Origin: DATEBA01 sp035288045
Lineage (GTDB): Bacteria; Actinomycetota; UBA4738; HRBIN12
Assembly: GCA_035288045.1 (NCBI GenBank)
Contig: DATEBA010000040.1
Span: forward strand, 1 to 11,091
Length of the DNA stretch: 11,091 bases
Direction of reading: 5' to 3'
Both the position numbers and the translations under genes were made by a program. Below the pieces are notes generated by a model, which was not told the origin of the DNA, made no database searches, and saw only the letters and a list, made by a program, of their open reading frames with translations. Positions 6,139-11,091 of the stretch are shown here, one piece after another. How positions within the stretch are numbered: the stretch's first letter is position 1; the number at the start of each line of letters is the position of its first letter.

Positions 6139-7272
6139 TTAGGCGCCGGCCTCTCGGAGCCAGGCCCCGAGGCGAGCAGCCATCGCCGGCCACGTGAATG
6201 ACCGCTCGATACGCGCTCGCCCGGCCTTCCCCATCGTTCGCGCGAGCTCCCGGTCGACGAGGAGCTCAGAGACCGCGCCGGCCACGTCCCGAACGCTCCG
6301 TCCGTCGACGAGGATACCCGTCTCGCCGTCGACGATCGCCTCGCGGGCGCCCCCCGAATCGCCGGTGACGACCGGCCTTCCGCACGAGGCCGCCTCGAGG
6401 AACACGACCCCGAGGCCTTCGACCTCGAGCCCGCCGAGGCGGGTCCTGCACGGCATCGCGAAGACGTCTCCGGCCGCGTAGTACGAGGGGAGCTCGCCGT
6501 CACGCACCTCGCCCGCGAACGCGACCGACCCCGCCGGCGCCTCGCGCGCCAGCACCTCGAGCCGGCGACGGTACGGCCCACCGCCGACGATGAGAAGGGT
6601 CGCGTCGGGGACGCGCCGGCGGATCGCCGGCATGGCTCTGATCAGCACGTCCTGGCCCTTCCGCATGACGAGGCGACTCACGCAGACGACGACCGGTCGG
6701 TCCACCAGCCCGTATCGGGCGCGCACCTCGTCCCCCGACACGTCCGGATGGAAGCGGTCCAGATCGGCCCCGGGATACAGGGTCGACACGGGCACCTGCT
6801 CCGGCACGGCCGTGCGGACGAACTCCGCGATGAAGCGGCTGCACATCACCGGCACCCTGGACGCGATCGACGTCGAGTAGCGGATCAGCGCGTGCGTCCC
6901 CGCGAGACGGGACAACCAGTAGGCGAACCCGTGCGCCGCCACGACGTACGGGGTCCCGCGCCTCGCCAGCCTAGGCCCGAGGACCGCGAGCGGCACCACG
7001 TCGCCGAACAGGACCACGTCCGCGCCACTCGCGGCGATCACGTCGTCCAGCCGCCTGGCCAGGCGCGGGGTCGGCCAGAGGAAGTCTCCCGGCAGCCGGA
7101 AGACCTCGTAGGGTTCCGCCTCGTCGAAGCGAAGGTGCCCGTCTGAGAACGGCGCCAGCACGGAGACCAGGTCGTGCGGCAGCTCGGCAAGGAGGCTGTG
7201 GAGCACGCGCTCGATGCCGCCGACCCGGGGAGGGAAGTCGTTGGTCACGACCAGCGTCCGCGGGATGTTCAT
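6139..7272 (-). CDS. pimB: PimB-like GT4 glycosyltransferase (GDP-mannose-dependent phosphatidylinositol monomannoside mannosyltransferase)
   Basis: The 377-residue protein is a two-domain GT-B retaining glycosyltransferase of family GT4. The N-terminal NDFPPRVGGIE (11-21) is the acceptor/nucleotide loop typical of PimB-like enzymes; H114 in AAHG matches their conserved histidine. In the C-terminal domain, VSRLVMRKGQD (198-208) supplies R200 and K205 for the donor diphosphate, and the GT4 E-x7-E motif is E285/E293 in EGLGVVFLE. The preceding RTRLGGLEVEGLG is very close to corynebacterial and mycobacterial PimB. PimB adds the second mannose to phosphatidylinositol mannosides at the cytoplasmic face of the membrane, giving Ac1PIM2. 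I cannot exclude a related mannosyltransferase acting on another lipid. It is the first gene of the minus-strand run, divergent from ygfZ across 23 bases. Its 59-base gap to the next gene suggests weak coupling. No signal peptide or membrane helix is seen. Confidence 0.8.
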   Translation of the reverse strand: MNIPRTLVVTNDFPPRVGGIERVLHSLLAELPHDLVSVLAPFSDGHLRFDEAEPYEVFRLPGDFLWPTPRLARRLDDVIAASGADVVLFGDVVPLAVLGPRLARRGTPYVVAAHGFAYWLSRLAGTHALIRYSTSIASRVPVMCSRFIAEFVRTAVPEQVPVSTLYPGADLDRFHPDVSGDEVRARYGLVDRPVVVCVSRLVMRKGQDVLIRAMPAIRRRVPDATLLIVGGGPYRRRLEVLAREAPAGSVAFAGEVRDGELPSYYAAGDVFAMPCRTRLGGLEVEGLGVVFLEAASCGRPVVTGDSGGAREAIVDGETGILVDGRSVRDVAGAVSELLVDRELARTMGKAGRARIERSFTWPAMAARLGAWLREAGA

Positions 7273-7281
7273 GGGCCCGCC

Positions 7282-7287
7282 TATCCT
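7282..7287 (+). promoter_or_regulatory. Candidate -10 element for ygfZ in the 23-base divergent gap
   Basis: TATCCT fits the TAnnnT core and ends eight bases before the ATG of ygfZ, leaving room for only a leaderless or near-leaderless transcript. No clear -35 hexamer precedes it, and no Shine-Dalgarno follows it. Any divergent promoter for the pimB-like gene must overlap it, and its -35 region would lie inside ygfZ. The call rests on spacing and one hexamer only. Confidence 0.25.
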
Positions 7288-7295
7288 CTCAGAAG

Positions 7296-8168
7296 ATGGT
7301 CGAGCGAGCGCAAGCGGTCCGAGAGCAGATCATGGCCCTGGAGGAGGGGCGGGCCTTCGTCGACCTCTCCGGGATGCGGAAGATCCTGGTGGCGGGCGAT
7401 GATGCCGAGCGCTGGCTGAACGACCTGCTGACGGCCGGACTGGCCGACCTTCGCGTGGGCGATGCCCGAAGGTCGCTCCTCCTCACCCCGACGGGTCGGA
7501 TCCGCGCCGACCTCCACGTCGCCCGCACCTTCGCCGGGTTCCTCCTCCTGCAGGACGGCAGACAGCCGCACCCCGTCCAGGAGCTTCTCGCCCCCTACGT
7601 GCTCTCGTCGGCCGTGTCGCTCTCGGACCGTACCGACGGCCTCGCCGTGCTGGCCGCCCCGGACCTGCCCGTCGAGGCCGAGGCCGAGCGGTTCCGGCCA
7701 TCGCCGCTGGAGTGGGGGGTCGGCCTCGTCGTGAACGAGGCCCGGCGAGGTGAGATCGCGGCCGCCCTGCGGTCGACCGCGATCTTCGAGGCCTCGCCCG
7801 ATGCGGTCGAGGTCCGGCGGATTCGCCTTGGTCGGCCGAGGTTCCCGGGGGACCTGGACCAGGACTCCCTCCCGGCCGAGGGAAACCTGGAGCGCCTGAT
7901 CGACCTGCTGAAGGGATGCTTCCTCGGACAGGAGTCGATCGCCAAGGTCAGGAACCTCGGTCACCCGCCGCGGGCGGTCGTCCGGTTGCGCGCCGATGCT
8001 CCCGTGGCCCACGGTGACACGGTGATATCGGGTGACCAGCAGACGGGCAAGATCACAAGCGCCGTAACGGAAAACGGCGGGTGGGCAGTCCTCGCACGGG
8101 TCCGATGGGAGGACCGCGACGGCGATCTTCGCACGAGCACCGGCATCTACCTGCATCACTTGGACTAG
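7296..8168 (+). CDS. ygfZ: YgfZ/GcvT-like folate-binding protein
   Basis: The 290-residue product has the YgfZ signature KGCFLGQE starting at K206, with the conserved cysteine C208, followed by SIAKVRNLGHPPR. Upstream it has the family's N-terminal GcvT-like pattern: FVDLSGMRKILVAGDDAERWLNDLL, where a substrate-free aminomethyltransferase fold binds tetrahydrofolate, and LLLTPTGRIRADLHV. YgfZ (IBA57 in mitochondria) uses folate and its cysteine to help assemble or repair certain iron-sulfur proteins; it is not a glycine-cleavage enzyme. ATG 7296 is only 23 bases from the divergent pimB-like start, and an alternative start further upstream is unlikely. The stop codon TAG lies inside a perfect 16-bp palindrome. 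The next two genes encode a WhiB protein and a nuclease with a UvrC-type cysteine cluster, both likely iron-sulfur proteins, which fits the family's role. Confidence 0.88.
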   Translation: MVERAQAVREQIMALEEGRAFVDLSGMRKILVAGDDAERWLNDLLTAGLADLRVGDARRSLLLTPTGRIRADLHVARTFAGFLLLQDGRQPHPVQELLAPYVLSSAVSLSDRTDGLAVLAAPDLPVEAEAERFRPSPLEWGVGLVVNEARRGEIAAALRSTAIFEASPDAVEVRRIRLGRPRFPGDLDQDSLPAEGNLERLIDLLKGCFLGQESIAKVRNLGHPPRAVVRLRADAPVAHGDTVISGDQQTGKITSAVTENGGWAVLARVRWEDRDGDLRTSTGIYLHHLD

Positions 8169-8174
8169 TCCAAG
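8159..8174. promoter_or_regulatory. Perfect 16-bp palindrome on the ygfZ stop, upstream of whiB
   Basis: CTTGGACTAGTCCAAG is its own reverse complement over all 16 bases, and the TAG in its centre is the ygfZ stop codon. It lies about 104 bases before the whiB start. It could be an operator for a dimeric regulator of whiB. It is not followed by a T-run and has no loop, so it is a poor terminator. No family of regulator can be named from the half-site. Confidence 0.45.
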
Positions 8175-8218
8175 ATTCCCCCTTCCCTCGGGCCCACGAG
8201 GTCGGGTAGAAATACGCA

Positions 8219-8250
8219 GTCGCGGACTTCCCCGGGGTTCGAGCCGCGAC
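8219..8250 (+). promoter_or_regulatory. Inverted repeat / hairpin in the whiB upstream region
   Basis: GTCGCGG (8219-8225) and CCGCGAC (8244-8250) pair perfectly over seven bases. The 18-base interval contains the self-complementary CCCCGGGG (8230-8237). A possible -10-like TAGAAAT at 8207-8213 would place the transcript start at about 8219-8221, so the hairpin would be at the very 5' end of the whiB leader. Whether it acts as an RNA structure or a protein-binding site cannot be told from sequence. Confidence 0.4.
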
Positions 8251-8266
8251 ACGGACCGATACCCGA

Positions 8267-8272
8267 GGGAGG
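8267..8272 (+). promoter_or_regulatory. Strong ribosome binding site of the whiB gene
   Basis: GGGAGG, within GAGGGAGG, lies five bases before the ATG at 8278. It is among the best Shine-Dalgarno sequences in the window and fixes the WhiB start. Confidence 0.75.
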
Positions 8273-8277
8273 CAGCG

Positions 8278-8550
8278 ATGGCGCAGCGGCTCCTGGATGT
8301 GGATCTCCGGACGCTCCCCCAGAACCCCACCCCCCCAGACGTTTGGCAAGACAGAGCCGCTTGCTACGGGATCGACCCTGACGTTTTCTTCCCGCCCTCG
8401 GAGGAGGACGCCGGGCCCGCCCTCACCTACTGCCGAGTGTGCAACATCCGTACGGAATGCCTGGCCTGGGCGCTAAAGAACGGCGAGCGCTACGGGGTCT
8501 GGGGTGGAACCACTGAACAGCAGCGCCGCCGCGTCATCCGAGTCGCCTGA
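8278..8550 (+). CDS. WhiB-family iron-sulfur transcriptional regulator
   Basis: The 90-residue protein has the four conserved cysteines of WhiB-like (Wbl) proteins, C29, C52, C55 and C61, with spacing C-x22-C-x2-C-x5-C, which bind a 4Fe-4S cluster. W23 and the DPDVFFP segment (33-39) lie around the first cysteine, and GVWGG (73-77) is the family turn; after it EQQRRRVIRV is a short basic tail. Wbl proteins are restricted to Actinomycetota and their phages and act by binding the principal sigma factor's region 4, sensing redox or nitric oxide in some cases. There is no AT-hook of the WhiB7 kind, and I cannot assign a subclass. The ATG at 8278 has a very strong GGGAGG five bases upstream. The 109-base gap to ygfZ, with a palindrome and a hairpin, suggests its own regulated promoter. 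Autoregulation is common for the family but is not shown here. Confidence 0.95.
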   Translation: MAQRLLDVDLRTLPQNPTPPDVWQDRAACYGIDPDVFFPPSEEDAGPALTYCRVCNIRTECLAWALKNGERYGVWGGTTEQQRRRVIRVA

Positions 8551-8586
8551 GCGGACCCGGCGACCCCGTCGGTCTGTGTACGCGGC

Positions 8587-8615
8587 TTGACCGTCGAACG
8601 TCTGTTCGATAGGCT
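8587..8615 (+). promoter_or_regulatory. Housekeeping-type promoter with an embedded LexA (SOS) box
   Basis: The -35 hexamer TTGACC (8587-8592) and the -10 hexamer TAGGCT (8610-8615) are separated by exactly 17 bases, the ideal actinobacterial principal-sigma layout. Sixteen of those 17 bases (8594-8609) are TCGAAC-GTCT-GTTCGA, a perfect match to the mycobacterial LexA consensus TCGAAC-N4-GTTCGA. LexA bound there would occlude RNA polymerase, and RecA-stimulated cleavage would release it. Transcription should start near 8622, about 30 bases before the preferred GTG start of the downstream nuclease gene. Box and promoter are read directly from sequence; LexA binding is inferred, as lexA is not in the window. 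Confidence 0.85.
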
Positions 8616-8651
8616 TCTCTCCTCCGCGGCCCTCGCGTGGGAAGGGGAAGG

Positions 8652-10319
8652 GTGCAGGCGCTGGCGATCCAGACCTCCCTTGAGGAGAGCGTCCCGCTCC
8701 ACGAGGTGACGTTCTGCGTCGTCGACCTCGAGACCACGGGCGGCTCGCCCACGGACAGCGCGATCACCGAGGTCGGCGCCGTTAGGTACCGAGGCGGCGA
8801 GCGGATCGGAACCTTCCAGGCCCTCGTCGACCCCCGGCAGCCGATCCCCCCGTTCATCACGCACCTCACCGGGATCGACCACCTCACGGTCGCCGGCATG
8901 CCGCCGATCGAGGCAGTGCTCCCGGCGTTCGAGGAGTTCGCGCGCGGATGCGTCTTCGTCGCACACAACGCGCGGTTCGACTGGTCGTTCCTCAACGCGA
9001 ACCTCGTGCGCCTGGACTACGACCCGATACCGCCGCCGCCGGTGTGCACGGCCCGCCTCGCGCGCCGCGTCGTGTGGCCCGACGTGCCGAACGTTCGCCT
9101 CCACACCCTGGCCGAGTACTTCCGGACGTCGGTGCGGCCCGAACACCGCGCGCTCGCCGACGCGGAGGCGTGCGCCGAGGTGTTGCACGGCCTACTGGAG
9201 CTCGGCGGGCGGCTCGGGATCCTCACCCTCGGAGACCTCCACAACGCCGTCCGGGCCCGTGGTCGCCCGAACTTCGCGAAGATCCGCCTCGCCGATCATC
9301 TCCCGCACGCAGCCGGCGTCTACCTGTTCAGAGGGCGCGCCGGCCAGGTGCTCTACGTCGGGAAGTCGAAGGACCTCCGGGCGCGCGCCAAGAGCTACTT
9401 CTACGGCGACGGGCGCAAGAAGATCGAGGACCTGCTCGCCGAGACCGCCTTGGTCGACGGCATCGAGTGCGAGACGGAGCTGGAGGCGCTCGTTCTCGAG
9501 GCCCGGCTGATCCGCCGCCACGAGCCGAAGTACAACCGGCGCGGGAAGACGTGGCGCCGCTACGCGTACCTGAAGGTCGACACGGCCCAGGCGTACCCGC
9601 GGATCAAAGTCGTCCGCGAGCCGAAGGGCGAGGGCGCCTACCTGGGGCCGTTCAACTCGAGCTCGCAGGCGCAGCTCGCGAAGGAGGCGCTCGAGGACGT
9701 ATTCCCGGTCCGCCGCTGCACTAAGGCCATGGGCGCTCGGACGCGGTTCGCGCCGTGCGCGCTGGCCGACATTGGGCGGTGTCTCGCGCCGTGCGAGGGC
9801 CGCGTCGGCCGCGAGCGCTACGGAGAGCTCGTCCGGCAGCTCGTCTCCTCCCTCGGTGCTCCGGGCGAGCTCCTCGCGACGCTCGAGGAACGGATGAAGG
9901 GCCTCGCGAGATCCGAGCGGTTCGAGGAGGCCGCGATCGTCCGCGACCGGCTCCGCGTGCTCGCGGAGCACCTCGCCCGCGCGAGGTTCGACCGGTGGCT
10001 CGTGGAGGCAGGTGAGCTGACGCTCCGAGACACAGACGGCAAGCTGGTGCGGTTCTCGGGCGGCGCTCTCGTTCGCGGCGAGGACGACGAGCCGATCCCG
10101 CTCCCCTGCCCGCGCGACCGCGTCGACGAGCTTGCGGCGGTGCGCGGCTGGCTCGCGCGCAACTCGGTCGTGGTCGAGCGAGCAGACCGCCATCCGGCCG
10201 AGCCGGCGGAGGGCGGCGTCCTGCTCCACCGCGTCTTGGGACGCCTCCGCGCCGCCCAGACACCGCTCGGCGCGGCCCGCCGGGAGCTCGTCAAGGGCCT
10301 CGCACGCGCGTCCGGCTGA
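8652..10319 (+). CDS. DEDDh 3'-5' exonuclease fused to a GIY-YIG (UvrC/Cho-like) nuclease with UVR-like motif
   Basis: This 555-residue fusion starts with a DnaQ-type exonuclease: D25 and E27 in DLETTG, H105/D110 in HNARFD, and H165/D170 in HRALADAEA, a complete DEDDh set. A GIY-YIG nuclease follows: GVY at 222-224, YVGK at 235-238, R245, and E283 in EALVLEARLI, all at UvrC spacing. Next are four cysteines (C356, C369, C377, C381) as in the UvrC iron-sulfur site, and a UVR-like motif RFEEAAIVRDRL (423-434) of the kind that contacts UvrB. It lacks UvrC's C-terminal endonuclease and helix-hairpin-helix domains, so it resembles E. coli Cho fused to an exonuclease; related 'DEDD exonuclease' proteins are known in mycobacteria. 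It probably nicks 3' of bulky lesions and then degrades from the nick. The frame opens at GTG 8637, but GTG 8652 follows a GAAGGGGAAG and is preferred. The promoter is LexA-boxed. Confidence 0.9.
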   Translation: MQALAIQTSLEESVPLHEVTFCVVDLETTGGSPTDSAITEVGAVRYRGGERIGTFQALVDPRQPIPPFITHLTGIDHLTVAGMPPIEAVLPAFEEFARGCVFVAHNARFDWSFLNANLVRLDYDPIPPPPVCTARLARRVVWPDVPNVRLHTLAEYFRTSVRPEHRALADAEACAEVLHGLLELGGRLGILTLGDLHNAVRARGRPNFAKIRLADHLPHAAGVYLFRGRAGQVLYVGKSKDLRARAKSYFYGDGRKKIEDLLAETALVDGIECETELEALVLEARLIRRHEPKYNRRGKTWRRYAYLKVDTAQAYPRIKVVREPKGEGAYLGPFNSSSQAQLAKEALEDVFPVRRCTKAMGARTRFAPCALADIGRCLAPCEGRVGRERYGELVRQLVSSLGAPGELLATLEERMKGLARSERFEEAAIVRDRLRVLAEHLARARFDRWLVEAGELTLRDTDGKLVRFSGGALVRGEDDEPIPLPCPRDRVDELAAVRGWLARNSVVVERADRHPAEPAEGGVLLHRVLGRLRAAQTPLGAARRELVKGLARASG

Positions 10320-10348
10320 GGTCGAGCGGGCACATCCCTCGCGGCGGC

Positions 10349-10354
10349 TAGACT
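10349..10354 (+). promoter_or_regulatory. Candidate -10 element for a leaderless thiolase transcript
   Basis: TAGACT (fits TAnnnT) is followed by exactly six bases and then the GTG start of the thiolase gene, so the start codon falls at the expected transcription start. A GAGGG lies only one base before the GTG, too close to work as a Shine-Dalgarno. No convincing -35 is seen in the 41-base gap after the nuclease gene. Confidence 0.4.
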
Positions 10355-10360
10355 GAGGGC

Positions 10361-11091
10361 GTGGAGCGGGCCGTCATACTCGAGGGCGCACGGACGCCGA
10401 TCGGGAAGTTCCTCGGTTCCTTCTCCGAGCTTCCCACCGTCCACCTCGGCGTTCTCGCCGTGAAAGAGGCCCTCAGGCGGGCAAACGTCGAGCCCGGCCA
10501 GGTCGAGCAGACGATAATCGGGCACGCGCGCCAAGCCGGGAACGGGCCGAACACCGGCCGTCAGGTCTCGGTGGGAAGCAGCATCCCGAAGGAGGTCTCG
10601 GCCTTCAACGTGAACATGGCCTGCGCCTCCGGCATGAAGGCGGTGCAGCTCGGGGCCCAGCAGATCATGCTCGGTGAGGCCGAAGTCGTGGTCGTCGGCG
10701 GCATGGAGAACATGACTCGCGTACCGTTCATCCTCGACCGGATGCGCCTGGGCTATCGGCTCGGTGACGCGACGGCCTACGACGCCATGTACCGCGACGG
10801 CCTGCTCGACCCGCTGTGCGGTCTTGTGATGGGCGAGACCGCCGAGAACCTCGTGGACATGTACGACATCTCGCGCGAGGAGCAGGACGAGTTCGCTCTC
10901 GAGTCTCAGCAGAAAGCGGAGACAGGGAAGGAGCGGCGCGCGCTGGAGATCCTCCCGATCGAGGCCCCGGACCCGAGGGGCAAGGGCACTATCACGGTCA
11001 CCGAGGACGAGCACCCGCGCCCGGAGACGACCCTCGAGACCCTGGCGAAGCTGCGGCCCGTCTTCCGCGAGAACGGCTCGGTCACCGCGGG
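10361..11091 (+). CDS. Acetyl-CoA C-acetyltransferase family thiolase (C-terminus cut off by window edge)
   Basis: The frame is open from GTG 10361 to the window edge, about 243 residues of a family that usually has about 390. The opening RAVILEGARTPIGKFLGSF is the thiolase N-terminus. The acyl-accepting catalytic cysteine is C88 in NMACASGMKAV, followed by GGMENMTRVPF, the usual loop before the CoA-binding region, and later MGETAENL and a truncated RENGSVTAG, the start of the second thiolase signature. Thiolases condense two acetyl-CoA to acetoacetyl-CoA or cleave 3-ketoacyl-CoA in fatty acid degradation; the missing C-terminal half, which holds the His and second Cys, and the lack of neighbours prevent choosing between the roles. 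The GTG start is supported by the fit of the family N-terminus and by the TAGACT element six bases upstream. It is separate from the nuclease gene by 41 bases. Confidence 0.9.
   Translation, partial: MERAVILEGARTPIGKFLGSFSELPTVHLGVLAVKEALRRANVEPGQVEQTIIGHARQAGNGPNTGRQVSVGSSIPKEVSAFNVNMACASGMKAVQLGAQQIMLGEAEVVVVGGMENMTRVPFILDRMRLGYRLGDATAYDAMYRDGLLDPLCGLVMGETAENLVDMYDISREEQDEFALESQQKAETGKERRALEILPIEAPDPRGKGTITVTEDEHPRPETTLETLAKLRPVFRENGSVTA

Noticed and set aside
8236..8245. T-arm-like GGTTCGAGCC, suggesting a tRNA
   Set aside because: No acceptor, D or anticodon stems can be built around it; it is part of the whiB leader hairpin.
7281..8330. 349-codon minus-strand open frame over ygfZ
   Set aside because: It is antisense to ygfZ, which has an intact family signature; it has no motif of its own.
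8553..8580. Possible terminator after whiB
   Set aside because: Only a weak, bulged GC stem without a T-run can be drawn.
8652..10319. Calling the fusion nuclease UvrC or DNA polymerase III epsilon
   Set aside because: UvrC's C-terminal endonuclease and helix-hairpin-helix domains are missing, and the exonuclease is fused to a GIY-YIG domain, so neither name fits.
9818..11014. 398-codon minus-strand open frame, and another at 9192-10229
   Set aside because: Both are antisense to the nuclease and thiolase genes, which have full catalytic motifs; the translations are low in recognisable structure.

Overview
The window is strongly GC-rich and reads as a chromosomal segment of an actinomycete-type bacterium (Actinomycetota). 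It holds a WhiB-family iron-sulfur regulator, a PimB-like phosphatidylinositol mannoside glycosyltransferase, a luciferase-like (probably F420-dependent) oxidoreductase, an ArsA/HSP20-type ATPase, a DnaQ/GIY-YIG fusion nuclease and a mycobacterial-type LexA box. I see no mobile element, CRISPR array, tRNA or rRNA. Coding density is very high and no stretch over 300 bases lacks a gene.

Left part, about 1-7272, minus strand: nine head-to-tail genes, probably one transcription unit or a few overlapping ones, read from high to low coordinates. They are a PimB-like GT4 mannosyltransferase, a small zinc-ribbon membrane protein, an SRPBCC (START-like) lipid-pocket protein, an ArsA-family ATPase with a C-terminal HSP20-like domain, a 90-residue Cys-containing protein, a ROK-family sugar kinase, an LLM-class oxidoreductase, 5-formyltetrahydrofolate cyclo-ligase, and a cNMP-binding/CBS/DUF294 protein cut by the left window edge. 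Several junctions are translationally coupled (8-bp overlap, ATGA, GTGA).

Right part, 7296-11091, plus strand and divergent from the first group across only 23 bases: a YgfZ/GcvT-like folate-binding protein, a WhiB-family regulator, a DEDDh exonuclease fused to a GIY-YIG (UvrC/Cho-like) nuclease with a UVR-like motif, and the first two thirds or so of a thiolase cut by the right edge.

The best signal is at 8587-8615. A textbook promoter (TTGACC, 17-base spacer, TAGGCT) has its spacer filled by a perfect TCGAAC-N4-GTTCGA LexA (SOS) box, directly in front of the exonuclease/GIY-YIG fusion gene. That gene also keeps the four-cysteine spacing that holds a 4Fe-4S cluster in UvrC. Together these suggest an SOS-induced nucleotide-excision-type nuclease able both to nick and to resect DNA. 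Other points of interest are a perfect 16-bp palindrome on the ygfZ stop codon upstream of whiB, a hairpin in the whiB leader, likely leaderless starts for the ArsA-like and thiolase genes, and a RanBP2-type zinc finger in a bacterial membrane protein.
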